A stretch of DNA of 64,000 nt from Flavobacterium pectinovorum. Lineage in GTDB: Bacteria; Bacteroidota; Bacteroidia; Flavobacteriales; Flavobacteriaceae. Positions 43,489 through 53,154 of this stretch are shown piece by piece (position 1 is the stretch's first letter; each line of letters begins with the position of its first letter). Under the pieces are notes generated by a model. It saw only the letters and a program-made list of their open reading frames with translations, did not search any database and had not been told where the DNA came from. The position numbers and the translations under genes are program-made. The DNA is taken from NCBI RefSeq assembly GCF_006438875.1, contig NZ_RCZH01000002.1, positions 351,177 through 415,176 of the forward strand. Reading direction: 5' to 3'.

Positions 43489-44019
43489 ATGGCCGATCAA
43501 TCTTTACTTTCTGAAGAAACAATTTCTAACAAAATATACTTTATCCGTGGTCAAAAAGTGATGCTTGATAGCGATTTGGCTTCACTTTATGAAGTTGAAA
43601 CTAAAAGATTAAATGAACAGGTAAAAAGAAATTTATCCAGATTTCCATCAGATTTTATGTTTCAACTAACTGAAATTGAGCACCATTCTTCAAGGTCGCA
43701 AATTGCGACCTTGAAGAATGGGAGAGGATCGAACTTAAAATATTTACCTTTTGCGTTTACTGAACATGGCATTCTCATGTTATCAAGCGTTCTAAAAAGC
43801 GACAAAGCAATCCAGACCAATATTCAAATTATGCGCATTTTCACAAAAGTGAGACAAATGCTTTTGGACACAACAGAAATTAAAGTTGATATTCTTCAGA
43901 TTCAGAAGAAGTTAGAAAATCATGATAAAAATATTGAATTGGTTTTTTCTTATTTAGATGAACTAACTGAGAAAAAGGAAGACGAAAGCGAAAGAGTTAA
44001 AATTGGATATAAAAAATAA
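43489..44019 (+). CDS. ORF6N-domain protein with a palindrome in its coding sequence
   Basis: 176 residues. The ORF6N domain, a putative DNA-binding domain found in phage and mobile-element proteins, spans residues 8-100 (NKIYFIRGQKVMLDSDLASL, ETKRLNEQVKRNLSRFPSDF, KYLPFAFTEHGILMLSSVLK). The C-terminal half is a coiled coil (VDILQIQKKLENHDKNIELV). Residues 66-78 (HSSRSQIATLKNG) are encoded by a perfect 37-nt palindrome (43684-43720), and four related palindromes lie within 200 bp after the stop. It sits between polysaccharide genes without clear relation to them and was probably acquired. Confidence 0.85.
   Translation: MADQSLLSEETISNKIYFIRGQKVMLDSDLASLYEVETKRLNEQVKRNLSRFPSDFMFQLTEIEHHSSRSQIATLKNGRGSNLKYLPFAFTEHGILMLSSVLKSDKAIQTNIQIMRIFTKVRQMLLDTTEIKVDILQIQKKLENHDKNIELVFSYLDELTEKKEDESERVKIGYKK
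43684..43720. repeat. Perfect 37-nt palindrome inside the ORF6N gene
   Basis: 18-nt arms CATTCTTCAAGGTCGCAA and complement around a single A. The core GGTCGCAAATTGCGACC recurs, with small changes, four times in 44022-44214. Confidence 0.9.
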
Positions 44020-44021
44020 TA

Positions 44022-44214
44022 AATTCTTCAAGGTCACAATTTGTGTCCTTAAAGAATTCGAATTCTAAACTTGAAGTCGCAAATTGCGACATCAAGTTTC
44101 AAGAAGATGTTTTATTAGAACCTAATATCATAATTTGAAAATTGGAGGTCACAAATTGTGATCTCCAATTCTGAACGAAATTCTTTAAGGTCACAAATTG
44201 CGACCTTAAAGAAT
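44022..44214. repeat. Cluster of four GTC(G/A)CAAATTG(C/T)GAC palindromes
   Basis: Fills the gap between the ORF6N and GT2 genes. Palindromes are at 44022-44056 (arms ATTCTTCAAGGTCACAA, two mismatches), 44067-44099 (AAACTTGAAGTCGCAA, one mismatch), 44140-44170 (AATTGGAGGTCACAA, one mismatch) and 44180-44214 (ATTCTTTAAGGTCACAA, one mismatch). The outer arms differ while the core is kept. The last one could also end the convergent transcripts. Confidence 0.9.
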
Positions 44215-44215
44215 A

Positions 44216-44983
44216 CTAAACTTTCCTTATATATTTTGGTTTAATAACCAACTGTGTAAATAAAAATCGAATCATCAGCAAAATAGAAAACACAAAATTA
44301 AAACCATGGAAATCTCTGTAAACTCCAAAATTGTGTTTTATCAATTTGAATTTAGAAGACGAAATAGAATTTTTTCTTATTCTATAAAATGCCAAAGGTT
44401 CAGGAACTGGCTTTGTAACTTGAATTTGTTTTAAAATAGTAAGCCACAATCGCCAATCTTGTCTTTTTTGAGTAGCTTCAATTACAATTTTTCCAAAATA
44501 ATCAGCATCGTAAATAGCGGTTAAATTGCCTACATAATTACAAAAGAACAATTGATCGTATGTTAGATTTAATGGTGCTTCTACCCTTCTGTTCAAAGAA
44601 TTTCCTTCTTCATCAATAGAATCATAAAAACTAAACGTAAAAGGTAATTTGTTGTCTTTTAAGAACTGGATTTGTTTTTCTAATTTCATTGGAAACCATA
44701 AATCATCAGCGTCTAAATAAGCTATGTATTTTCCAGTTGCTTTTTCTAAGGCTACATTTCGGGCGACACCGTTTCCGGAGTTTTTTGCTAATTGAAAGAG
44801 TTTTATCCTATTGTCTTTTTCGGCAAAATCGTTTATTATCTTAACTGTTTTATCCGTAGATGCGTCATCAACCAAAATCATTTCCCAGTTTTGATAGCTT
44901 TGATTTTGAACTGATTGTAAAGTCAACCCAATGAACTTTTCAGTATTATATGTTGGGATTATAATAGATACTAATTCACTCAT
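44216..44983 (-). CDS. Glycosyltransferase family 2
   Basis: 255 residues, GT-A fold, expected to transfer a sugar from a nucleotide donor to a lipid-linked glycan at the cytoplasmic face. It begins SELVSIIIPTYNTEKFIGLT and has MILVDDASTDKT and YIAYLDADDLW, the latter holding the metal-binding DxD-type motif. EKQIQFLKDNKLPFTFSFYD follows. The donor and acceptor are unknown. It follows the UDP-xylose synthase gene by 33 bp and is likely in the same transcript. Confidence 0.9.
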   Translation of the reverse strand: MSELVSIIIPTYNTEKFIGLTLQSVQNQSYQNWEMILVDDASTDKTVKIINDFAEKDNRIKLFQLAKNSGNGVARNVALEKATGKYIAYLDADDLWFPMKLEKQIQFLKDNKLPFTFSFYDSIDEEGNSLNRRVEAPLNLTYDQLFFCNYVGNLTAIYDADYFGKIVIEATQKRQDWRLWLTILKQIQVTKPVPEPLAFYRIRKNSISSSKFKLIKHNFGVYRDFHGFNFVFSILLMIRFLFTQLVIKPKYIRKV

Positions 44984-45016
44984 TAGATTATAATGTCTTC
45001 GGGATTTACGCTTTTA

Positions 45017-46000
45017 TTACTTTATGTAACTTGAAAAATCTTTATGTTCTTCTTTTGAAAGTTCTTCTTTTGAAAGTGATTTAAAATAATCGTAAGTAAT
45101 TTTCATTCCTTCGGCACGATTTACTTTTGCTTCCCAACCCAATAATTCTTTTGCTTTTGTAGTGTCCGGTTGACGCTGTAAAGGATCGTTTATTGGTAAT
45201 GGATGGTAAACTACTTTCTGATTCGTTCCAGTTAGTTTGATGATTTCTTCGGCAAAATCCTTAATTGTGATTTCGTCCGGATTTCCAATGTTTACCGGAT
45301 ATACATAATCTGAATGTAATAATCTAAAAATACCTTCGACCTGATCGTCTACATAACAAAAAGAACGGGTTTGCATTCCGTCTCCAAAAATCGTTAAATC
45401 TTCTCCACGTAAAGCCTGACCAATAAAAGCAGGAATTACACGACCATCGTTTAAACGCATTCTTGGCCCGTAGGTATTAAAAATACGAACGATTCTGGTT
45501 TCTACGCCGTGAAAGGTATGATAAGCCATTGTAATTGATTCCTGAAAACGTTTGGCTTCGTCATAAACACCACGCGGACCAATTGTATTTACGTTTCCGT
45601 AGTATTCTTCGGTTTGAGGATGAACTAACGGATCTCCGTAAACTTCCGAAGTTGAAGCAATCAAAATTCTGGCTTTTTTAACTCTTGCTAATCCTAATAA
45701 ATTATGTGTTCCCAATGAACCAACTTTTAGAGTTTGTATCGGAATTTTTAAATAATCTATCGGACTTGCAGGTGATGCAAAATGTAGTATATAATCTAAT
45801 TCACCAGGAACATGAACAAACTTTGTTATATCATGATGATAGAATTCGAAATTTTCTAATTTGAATAAATGTTCAATGTTTCTAAGATCTCCGGTAATCA
45901 GATTATCCATTCCAATAACAAAATAGCCTTCTTTAATAAAACGATCACACAAATGTGATCCTAAAAATCCTGCTGCTCCGGTAATAAGTATTCTTTTCAT
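45017..46000 (-). CDS. UDP-glucuronate decarboxylase (UDP-xylose synthase)
   Basis: Short-chain dehydrogenase/reductase of 327 residues that should turn UDP-glucuronate into UDP-xylose for polysaccharide synthesis. The NAD-binding start is [19 protein letters not shown]. The family marks of UXS follow: [43 protein letters not shown] with the catalytic Tyr-Lys pair, and [19 protein letters not shown]. The ATG at 46000 starts directly at the beta strand; a longer frame adds a doubtful hydrophobic stretch that covers the promoter box. Confidence 0.9.
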   Translation of the reverse strand: MKRILITGAAGFLGSHLCDRFIKEGYFVIGMDNLITGDLRNIEHLFKLENFEFYHHDITKFVHVPGELDYILHFASPASPIDYLKIPIQTLKVGSLGTHNLLGLARVKKARILIASTSEVYGDPLVHPQTEEYYGNVNTIGPRGVYDEAKRFQESITMAYHTFHGVETRIVRIFNTYGPRMRLNDGRVIPAFIGQALRGEDLTIFGDGMQTRSFCYVDDQVEGIFRLLHSDYVYPVNIGNPDEITIKDFAEEIIKLTGTNQKVVYHPLPINDPLQRQPDTTKAKELLGWEAKVNRAEGMKITYDYFKSLSKEELSKEEHKDFSSYIK

Positions 46001-46020
46001 AATTGGTTTATTATTCGTCA

Positions 46021-46028
46021 CAAATGTA
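46021..46028 (-). promoter_or_regulatory. -7 promoter box for the UXS-GT2 unit
   Basis: TACATTTG on the minus strand; predicted leader about 16 nt. Confidence 0.5.
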
Positions 46029-46063
46029 ATTGATTTGAAAATTATAAAAACTATTATAAAAAC

Positions 46064-46092
46064 AAAACTGCCTAAAATTAGGCAGTTTTTAA
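46064..46092 (-). terminator. Terminator of the secreted metalloprotease gene
   Basis: AAAACTGCCTA / TAGGCAGTTTT stem with A- and T-runs, 16 nt after the metalloprotease stop on the minus strand. Confidence 0.8.
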
Positions 46093-46107
46093 GATATTTC
46101 AATTCAT

Positions 46108-49029
46108 TTATTGTTTTATGAATTTAATTGATTCTTTTAAGTTATCTCCGCTAAGATTAATTATATAATTTCCGCTTGGTAGATTTGATAAACTTATTTC
46201 AATAGTTGATTTTTCTGTAATTGACTGGTACACTAATTGTCCCGTACTATCATATATATTACAATTAATTGGTTTATTATTTTCTTTACCTAAATATACC
46301 GTAAAAATACCTGTATTAGGATTTGGATAAAGTATTGTTTTTTCCTGTGTTTTATAATACATTTCATCTTCTCTTTCGCTTAAAAAATCATTTATAATAT
46401 CTGATTCAACATTACTTTTCTTAGAAGTTAAAAGCGTATTGCAAAGACCATAATTATCAGAAATCTTTAATTTAACTTTTGAACCACTGGAAAGTTTTGT
46501 TCCAGGTTTTAAAATAATTCTTGTGTTAGCTACAAACTCTTTTTCTACATAATTAAATACTACCGGAAGAGATTCGCTTATGGTAATTTTTTGAGCCGAA
46601 GTAGTATAATTATCTGGTACGACATTTATCTTTTTATTATAAAAATCTGAATTATTAATAAATGTCTGATCATAACCTTCTCTAATTAAAATATCTGACA
46701 TATTATAAATATGAATCCATGATCCTCCATATCCGTAAAATAATAAATTACCAAAAACTTCAAAGTCATCCGGTTGTCCATCAGAATTCGAACAGGTTAT
46801 CTTTTTACTACCCTTTCTTTGCCAATTGGGTAAACTGGTTGTACCAAAATTTGAATTATAAAACAACCCAAGGGGTTGAGATTTTATATTATCTATAAAT
46901 AAAAACTGATCATTGAACACTTGCAATTTAGTATCTGAATATATTCGGTCCGTAATATTTATTAATGCTTGTTTATTATAAACGTTTTGAAATGGAAAAT
47001 TACTACCCCACCTGTCAGTAATTTTGTACGAATATAAATACAATACGTCATGGTTTGGTGCTCCTGTTGTATTCGCACTAGTCAATATATGAATATAATC
47101 CTTTGAAAGCTCAATATCATATGTAATTTCTGTAGTTGGCATTCCTACGGGTTGTATTGTACCCGTATGGGTCCACATATTATTATTATTTAATTCAAGT
47201 AAAACAAGACCGGTACCATTAGATTTTGAAACTAAGAGTTCTGGTGGGTCATAAGATCCTGTGAAAGTACTGGAGTTAAAATTTACAATAGTTTTTCTAA
47301 AATTGCCAGATTGTATATATTTTCCAAAACTTGGTAATCTAAACCCTGATATCGCAATATTTTGATGAAAAACATAGGTTCCATTGTCATTTTTATAATA
47401 TACTCTAAATATATTATTGGTATTTTTATTATTTTCCAAAACAAATAAAAATCTGCCTATTGTATAAGTACTAGTTCCTACTTGACTTTCTGCCGTAATA
47501 TTTTTAATAGTCTGAACTATATCCCATTTATCTTTTGATTCATTTAAGCGGCATATATTTACTTCATCATTTACAGCAGAACTAACTATAATTTCATTTC
47601 CATTAAGTAATAAACCAAAATCTGTATTTTGCTGAGTATTATTAAATCTCATATCTATCATTTGATGCAATGCAAATTTACAGCCTTCCCTTTTATAAAT
47701 AACCAAAGAATTTTCGATAGGTATATTTGGTGGTGGAGTTCCTGCCGGATAATATGCTGTAGTATTAAATATCGTTACCAACCACTTATCATTTACCTCA
47801 AGCCTTTGACCAAATTTTACTGATGTTCCATATAATTGCGACAAATCCTGATAGACAGCTGGTTTTATTATTTTTTGTACCGGTAATGTAATATCTTCAC
47901 TACATCCACCGCCGCCACCGCCGCTCATAGAAGTAGTTTTACAAGAAATAAGATCCATTATCATACCCTGATTATAGATTGATGGTCTGTAGTATGATAA
48001 TATACTTTTCATTCTTTTCTTCTGGCCTAATGTAAATTTTGTTTGGCAATAATATCTTGAGGGAATCTGATAATCCATAATGTTTTGAACTACAGTTGTA
48101 GTTTGTCCGTTACACTTATACCCCAAACAATTTCCAGCTGCAATGTTTGTAGTTCCGTCACTTCGAACTAAATCTGTATCACAAATCATATCCCCTTCAA
48201 GATCACACGGAATATCACTTCTTTTTCTACAGCTTTCCAATATACTATCAGATTCATCAGCATCAAATCCTTCAAAAACATGAAAGAGCCCTAACCAATG
48301 TCCTGCTTCATGTACTAATGTACTCCCATTAGAATAATTAGGGTCATTAACATTTACTGTAACATTAATCCCTACTTGAAGATAATCCAAAACGATACCA
48401 TCAACACTAAAATCTTCGTAAAATGGATAAGTGCCATAGCCCAAATAATTATCTTTTTTACATTCTATAATATTAGTTGTCCAGATATTCAAATAAAAAC
48501 TACTAGGAAAGCCTGCTGAAACATTTTTCTTTAATTCTTTATCTACTTCAAAATTAAAAATACATTCTCCCTTCACTTCAATACCAATATCATACGATGC
48601 ATTTCCAAAAAAACGATTAACACCTGTTGTTGCTTGTCCTACGGTGTTTTGTTTTGCCAAACAAAATCTAATTCTAGTGTCTACACCTCCATATTTTCCA
48701 CTATAAAATTCATTCAAGATATTAATCTGTTCTTCAATTTTATTGATTGATAAATTTTTTCCTGTACCTACAGGTTCTCCACTATGAATCACATTAAAAA
48801 CCACAGGAATTACAATTATTTCCTCTCCAATTATTTCATTTGTCGCTGACAATTTTTTTGTCACATTTGTTTCATTGTTTTTAAAACTGCTTATGACATT
48901 CTTAATTTTCTTCTCTAACTGCGGATCTTTATTTTTACTTTTTTGAAAATACTCGTCTGTTAAACACTGTTGTGGATAACATAAAGTACTTATAAAAAGA
49001 AAAATGATTATACTTATATATTTTTTCAT
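46108..49029 (-). CDS. Secreted M43-type metalloprotease with type IX sorting domain
   Basis: Exported protein of 973 residues. The signal peptide is [17 protein letters not shown]. The protease domain follows, with the zinc motif [11 protein letters not shown] at 240-250 and the Met-turn VQNIMDYQ; this is the pappalysin (M43) pattern. The middle 500 residues contain beta-rich repeats, and a low-complexity GGGGGG stretch separates the parts. The last 75 residues form a type IX sorting domain ([15 protein letters not shown] ... GNYIINLSG ... IKFIKQ). It should leave the cell through the machinery that needs SprE. The ATG at 49029 is used rather than a TTG two codons upstream. Confidence 0.9.
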   Translation of the reverse strand: MKKYISIIIFLFISTLCYPQQCLTDEYFQKSKNKDPQLEKKIKNVISSFKNNETNVTKKLSATNEIIGEEIIVIPVVFNVIHSGEPVGTGKNLSINKIEEQINILNEFYSGKYGGVDTRIRFCLAKQNTVGQATTGVNRFFGNASYDIGIEVKGECIFNFEVDKELKKNVSAGFPSSFYLNIWTTNIIECKKDNYLGYGTYPFYEDFSVDGIVLDYLQVGINVTVNVNDPNYSNGSTLVHEAGHWLGLFHVFEGFDADESDSILESCRKRSDIPCDLEGDMICDTDLVRSDGTTNIAAGNCLGYKCNGQTTTVVQNIMDYQIPSRYYCQTKFTLGQKKRMKSILSYYRPSIYNQGMIMDLISCKTTSMSGGGGGGCSEDITLPVQKIIKPAVYQDLSQLYGTSVKFGQRLEVNDKWLVTIFNTTAYYPAGTPPPNIPIENSLVIYKREGCKFALHQMIDMRFNNTQQNTDFGLLLNGNEIIVSSAVNDEVNICRLNESKDKWDIVQTIKNITAESQVGTSTYTIGRFLFVLENNKNTNNIFRVYYKNDNGTYVFHQNIAISGFRLPSFGKYIQSGNFRKTIVNFNSSTFTGSYDPPELLVSKSNGTGLVLLELNNNNMWTHTGTIQPVGMPTTEITYDIELSKDYIHILTSANTTGAPNHDVLYLYSYKITDRWGSNFPFQNVYNKQALINITDRIYSDTKLQVFNDQFLFIDNIKSQPLGLFYNSNFGTTSLPNWQRKGSKKITCSNSDGQPDDFEVFGNLLFYGYGGSWIHIYNMSDILIREGYDQTFINNSDFYNKKINVVPDNYTTSAQKITISESLPVVFNYVEKEFVANTRIILKPGTKLSSGSKVKLKISDNYGLCNTLLTSKKSNVESDIINDFLSEREDEMYYKTQEKTILYPNPNTGIFTVYLGKENNKPINCNIYDSTGQLVYQSITEKSTIEISLSNLPSGNYIINLSGDNLKESIKFIKQ

Positions 49030-49115
49030 ACTCAATTTATTTTTTTTAGGCTAATAGTATATGACATTATATTATGTTTCGATTTTTTAGAAAAAGACAA
49101 TGTGTCTGTAGTCAG

Positions 49116-49430
49116 CTACATCGAATAAAAATTAGAATCGGTTCCAATAATTAGTTTTGAACAATCATCTTCTATTTTAAAAGACTCTGTTTCACCGTCT
49201 ACTACAAGTGTCCCGTCTTTGCTAAAAATCCATATTGTCGGTTTGATTTCCTCTTGTATCCCTCTTCTGTCTACTTGACTAAAACCATAGACTTCTCATT
49301 TGCCATAAATTTCTTTACAGTTTTATATACTATACGCTTGACTTTTTCTTCGTGCTGAATATTGAAATTCTGCACAACTATAGAAACAGATAGAAATCAG
49401 AAAAACTAACATTCGTTTAAAACCTTTCAT
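49116..49430 (-). pseudogene. Decayed paralogue of the 49433-49840 lipoprotein
   Basis: Read in one frame from the ATG at 49430 it gives a signal peptide and lipobox (MLVFLISICFYSC then AEFQ), then stops at codons 36 (TAA), 45 (TGA) and 105 (TAG). Across these stops the protein aligns with the intact neighbour: CAEFQ, GK-stop-E versus GKWE, TIWIFSKDGTLVVDGE versus QIWTFDSNGTLTVDEN, and DDCSKLII versus ENCSELLI. The second stop replaces the conserved Trp (TGG to TGA). A small deletion precedes it. It accounts for most of the gap 49030-49432. Confidence 0.85.
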
Positions 49431-49432
49431 AA

Positions 49433-49840
49433 TTAATTTAATTTTTTAAACTTAAGAGTGAGGGGCTTTTCTAAAAAACTATTATATACACGCATAAGCA
49501 AAGTATCCTTTCTTATTTCCATAGAAGAATATCTTGATTTATTATCTATTAATAATTCTGAACAATTTTCCTCCAATGTATATGTAAATGTATTTTCATC
49601 AACTGTAAGTGTGCCATTGCTGTCAAATGTCCATATTTGATTCTTTTTTTTAGAATAAGTTTCTGAGTAAACATTACAAGCTTCCCATTTTCCATCAATT
49701 CCGTCACAATAAGTTCTTGGTTTTAATGCATATTGAACACCATAGGTTGTGCTTTCACTTTGTGCAGCATTTTGAAATTCGGCGCAATTTGAAAAACAGA
49801 TTAAAATCAGAAATAGAAATATCAATGTAAAGTTTCTCAT
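49433..49840 (-). CDS. Lipocalin-like small lipoprotein
   Basis: 135 residues. Lipobox LICFSNC (Cys 19) after a hydrophobic signal. The mature part contains GKWEACNVY, IWTFDSNGTLTVDENTFTYT and ENCSELLID, the order seen in lipocalin-like (small beta-barrel) lipoproteins of Bacteroidota; this family call is tentative. It lies 3 nt after the frameshifted surface-protein gene, and its damaged copy follows immediately. Ligand unknown. Confidence 0.75.
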   Translation of the reverse strand: MRNFTLIFLFLILICFSNCAEFQNAAQSESTTYGVQYALKPRTYCDGIDGKWEACNVYSETYSKKKNQIWTFDSNGTLTVDENTFTYTLEENCSELLIDNKSRYSSMEIRKDTLLMRVYNSFLEKPLTLKFKKLN

Positions 49841-49842
49841 AA

Positions 49843-50575
49843 TCAATCCATTTCTGTTGATTTCTTCTTATTCACTTTGGCTTCTAAAGCTTCAATTTTT
49901 TTATTTTGCTCAATAATATATAATGTTAGCTCTTCAATTTTTTGTAACAAAATATTACTCATTTCTCCTAATTGTAATCCTTTATCTTTAATTTCCTGAG
50001 CAGAAGGTACGTTAGGTAAATGGTTGTTTTCTTTAGTGAATTTTTCAATTTCTGCTAACGTCGGCATTACGTAGGAAGATTTTAAGGAAGATTTTCCTGT
50101 GTAATATTTTTCAAAAACGTAATCAGCAGGTATGGCAAGATCTACTATAACTTCTTCAGCATGGATTTTACCTTTTACAGTAAGTTTTTCGTCCGGGTTT
50201 GTTGATCCAATTCCAACATTTCCACCAATATCAATTTTTATTCTTGCTAACCCTTCTGTAAAAAAATTCATTCCAAAATAACCAGAGTGAGAAACTATTG
50301 GTTCTTTAGCTGGGTTATTAGAAATTGACATTCCATAATGTGCAATAGTGCCTGTCGCATTAGTAAAATTGTCTTTTGTGTCAAATCCAATTCTTTGATT
50401 TATCCCATTACTCGAAATATCACCAACTACCTCAAGTTTAGCGCTAGGATTATCTTGACCTATACCTATATTTCCACTTGCTGTTTTTGTTGCATTGGTA
50501 ATTCCCCATTGTGTATAAATTTGTCCAAAACAATGTATTAGCAAATAATGCTACTGCAAAAAATAATTTTTTCAT
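49843..50575 (-). pseudogene. Surface/tail-fibre-like protein gene with an apparent frameshift
   Basis: The main frame (from about 50544 down to the TGA at 49843) has no ATG at its start. It encodes repeats of the tail-fibre type (GNIGIGQDNPSAKLEVVGDI, GNVGIGSTNPDEKLTVKGKI) and a helical end (SNILLQKIEELTLYIIEQNK). Directly upstream, in the neighbouring frame, an ATG at 50575 opens a good signal peptide (MKKLFFAVALFANTLF). Removing one T from the T4 run at 50527-50530 joins the two as ANTLFGQIYTQW. Either the gene is inactivated, it is phase-variable, or the base is a sequence error. Confidence 0.75.
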
Positions 50576-50805
50576 CTTTTTATAATTTAGATAGTTAATC
50601 TGCTAAATGTATATAAATAAGTATTAACTTACTTTTTAAATAACGTTAAATACATCTATGTAAGTATTTTAACACCAATAAGTCTGTTTACGGTCATTTA
50701 TAACAAGACGATTCACTAATATTTACACAATTATGTTAAATATTGTTTTTAACAATATTCAAATTGAGCATCTTTATCATATTTTTACCTAAAAAATCGC
50801 CTGTT

Positions 50806-51882
50806 TTGAAAGTTGTACACATTATAGAGGCTCTTGGTGGAGGAGTTTATACTTATTTTAGAGATTTATCAACTTTTTTTGGAGATGATGAAATAAATAA
50901 AAACACTCAGACTACTATTATATACAGTGGAAATAGAAAAGAAATTGATCCTGAAAAAATAAAATCTGAGTTTTCAAAAGGAGTTGACCTGATTCAAATT
51001 AATATGGTTCGGGAATTTTCTCCTCTTCAAGACTTAAAATCGATTTATAAATTAACGAAAGAACTAAAAAGAATAAACCCGGATGTTATTCATCTTCATT
51101 CTTCAAAAGCCGGTGTTTTAGGACGATTTGCCTATTTTTTCTTATTCAAAAAAAAGAAACTCTTCTACACACCACACGGCTATTCGTTCCTTAGAACTGA
51201 TATTTCAAATACTACTCGAAAATTATATTCGACGATTGAAAAACTTTTTCAACAATTATTTGGTAGTACAATTGTTGCTTGTGGAGATAGTGAATTTGAA
51301 ATAGCAAAAGAAATTGGCAATTCAGAACTTGTTCGAAATGGTATTGATATTAATGCTGTCCATGAACATTTTTCACAACATGAAAACAAAAAATTAACCA
51401 TAGGCATTATGGCTAGAATTACAGCTGCCAGAAACCCAAAATTATTTAATAAAATTGCTCTCAAATTTCCGGATTTTAATTTTGTATGGATTGGCGATGG
51501 CGATTTAAAATCATTAATTACAGCACCAAACATAAGAATTACGGGTTGGATTCTAGATCGAAAAATGGTTTTGCAAGAATTAAATGGTATTGATATTTAT
51601 ATGCAAATATCGCTTTGGGAAGGTTTGCCAATTGCTGTTCTAGAAGCAATGACATTGCAAAAACCTGTAATTGCGACCAACATTATTGGCAATAAAGACG
51701 CAGTTTTACACAATAAAACCGGTTTCCTTTTTGATGACATTAGCGAATTAAATCACTATTTTGAAATTTTAAAAGATCCGGCTACAAGGGCTGTTTTTGG
51801 AGAAAACGCTTTTATGAGATGTCAGGACTTATTTGACAAAGACAAAAACTTCAAAGAATTATTAGCTATTTACAACCAATAA
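50806..51882 (+). CDS. Glycosyltransferase family 4
   Basis: GT-B fold transferase of about 358 residues. The N-terminal domain begins LKVVHIIEALGGGVYTYFRD. The donor-binding half has IGIMARITAARNPKLF, the GDGDLK turn, ITGWILDRKMVLQELNGIDI, and the EGLPIAVLEAMTLQKPVIAT motif with the catalytic-type ExxxE. The start is uncertain: TTG at 50806 begins exactly at the first beta strand and no ATG is near; longer frames add a hydrophobic tail that is unusual for the family. It converges on the O-antigen ligase gene with a 21-nt overlap. Confidence 0.82.
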   Translation: MKVVHIIEALGGGVYTYFRDLSTFFGDDEINKNTQTTIIYSGNRKEIDPEKIKSEFSKGVDLIQINMVREFSPLQDLKSIYKLTKELKRINPDVIHLHSSKAGVLGRFAYFFLFKKKKLFYTPHGYSFLRTDISNTTRKLYSTIEKLFQQLFGSTIVACGDSEFEIAKEIGNSELVRNGIDINAVHEHFSQHENKKLTIGIMARITAARNPKLFNKIALKFPDFNFVWIGDGDLKSLITAPNIRITGWILDRKMVLQELNGIDIYMQISLWEGLPIAVLEAMTLQKPVIATNIIGNKDAVLHNKTGFLFDDISELNHYFEILKDPATRAVFGENAFMRCQDLFDKDKNFKELLAIYNQ

Positions 51883-53154
51883 TTTTTGTTGTAACCAATA
51901 ACTTCCGAAAACGGAAAACCAAAACCCGCTAAAAGCAATTCCGTCAAAGCGCAGTAAAAAATCATCTATTAAATTTGAAGTGAAAAAGATCAGAAAAAAC
52001 GAAAGTATAATGGCATTTTTTAAATCATAACCTAAATATCCAATCATAAAAATATAAAGAACTACCACCAAAGGTCCTAGAATTCCGAATTTTAATAAAA
52101 AATCAAGAAACTGATTGTGTGTTGGAAATTCATATTTAGCTAAAAATTTCTGATTGGTAGCTTTATAATATTTATTCAACTCCGGTTTCCCATCAGAAGC
52201 TCCAACTCCAAAAGGAAGATTTTTTAAAGACAATTCCCAAGCCGATTTCCAGATTGAAACTCGTGTTACTAATGAATTGAAAACCTTAGCTTCAGGATGA
52301 TCAATCTCGTCTAATTTTCCCACTTTATCCATATAAGCAAAACTTACGGTTGAATATTTTTCTTTCATGTAAGGATCTTTCTGAACAAATAAATATAAAA
52401 TTCCACCTAATAAAACCACAATTGTAATTGCTGCCAAAACAATCTTTTTTAGATTGAACTTTGATCTGATTTCAAAAAAGAAAACCAATAAAAATCCAAT
52501 CAAAACATTGATCAACGCCATTCTGGTATTTACAAAAAGAACAAAGAAAAACGAGAGTAAAAAAATAATACCATAAAAGATTTTAAATTTTACTTTTTCC
52601 TGATTATGGAAACTTTCAAAAACAAAATACAAAGCACAAACGGAAACAAAAGCCAAATGCATATTCAGCGCCGGTGCATGAATACCAATACTCATTGCAA
52701 ATTGATATCCCATTTCCCAAAGATGAATTCCGTTTAGATATTTGTTCATCAACTCAGGATAAATAACATTAAATCTTATGAAGAAAAACAACACAATCAA
52801 AGTTGTTAGAATAACATAAGTCTTAACTAATTTTAGAAAATTAACACGCTGATAATTGCCAATAATAAACAATGGAAAAATTATTAAAGAAGTGCTTTTC
52901 TCAATCGCTTTCAAACCTTTTGCAAAAGAATCATTGTTCCAAAAAAGTAATAATTCTAACAAAACAGGCGAACCAATACATGCCATCAACAACAATGATG
53001 TTTTGGTATATTTTAATTTTTTGAAAAAAATCAAATTAAAAACGGCAAACAAAATGATTAATAGTGAACAGGGTTTCCTGAAAATCATGGCAGTTGCAAT
53101 CAAACACAAAAAAACATGAAAGGTTTTATTGAAGTTCTTTTCGGAAATTTTCAT
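51862..53154 (-). CDS. O-antigen ligase / Wzy-type membrane protein
   Basis: 430 residues, about eleven TM segments. A large periplasmic loop (about 290-350) has the Wzy_C motif around LPFGVGASDGKPELNKYYKA and YEFPTHNQFLDFLLKFGILG, where the HNQFLD part is the hallmark of O-antigen ligases. It either polymerises repeat units or attaches the chain to lipid A core; the sequence does not decide. The start at 53154 overlaps the end of the preceding gene by 29 nt. Confidence 0.85.
   Translation of the reverse strand: MKISEKNFNKTFHVFLCLIATAMIFRKPCSLLIILFAVFNLIFFKKLKYTKTSLLLMACIGSPVLLELLLFWNNDSFAKGLKAIEKSTSLIIFPLFIIGNYQRVNFLKLVKTYVILTTLIVLFFFIRFNVIYPELMNKYLNGIHLWEMGYQFAMSIGIHAPALNMHLAFVSVCALYFVFESFHNQEKVKFKIFYGIIFLLSFFFVLFVNTRMALINVLIGFLLVFFFEIRSKFNLKKIVLAAITIVVLLGGILYLFVQKDPYMKEKYSTVSFAYMDKVGKLDEIDHPEAKVFNSLVTRVSIWKSAWELSLKNLPFGVGASDGKPELNKYYKATNQKFLAKYEFPTHNQFLDFLLKFGILGPLVVVLYIFMIGYLGYDLKNAIILSFFLIFFTSNLIDDFLLRFDGIAFSGFWFSVFGSYWLQQKLLVVNS

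Noticed and set aside
43684..44214. Possible CRISPR or attachment site in the ORF6N palindromes
   Set aside because: Spacing is irregular, the palindromes differ in their arms, and no integrase or cas gene is near.
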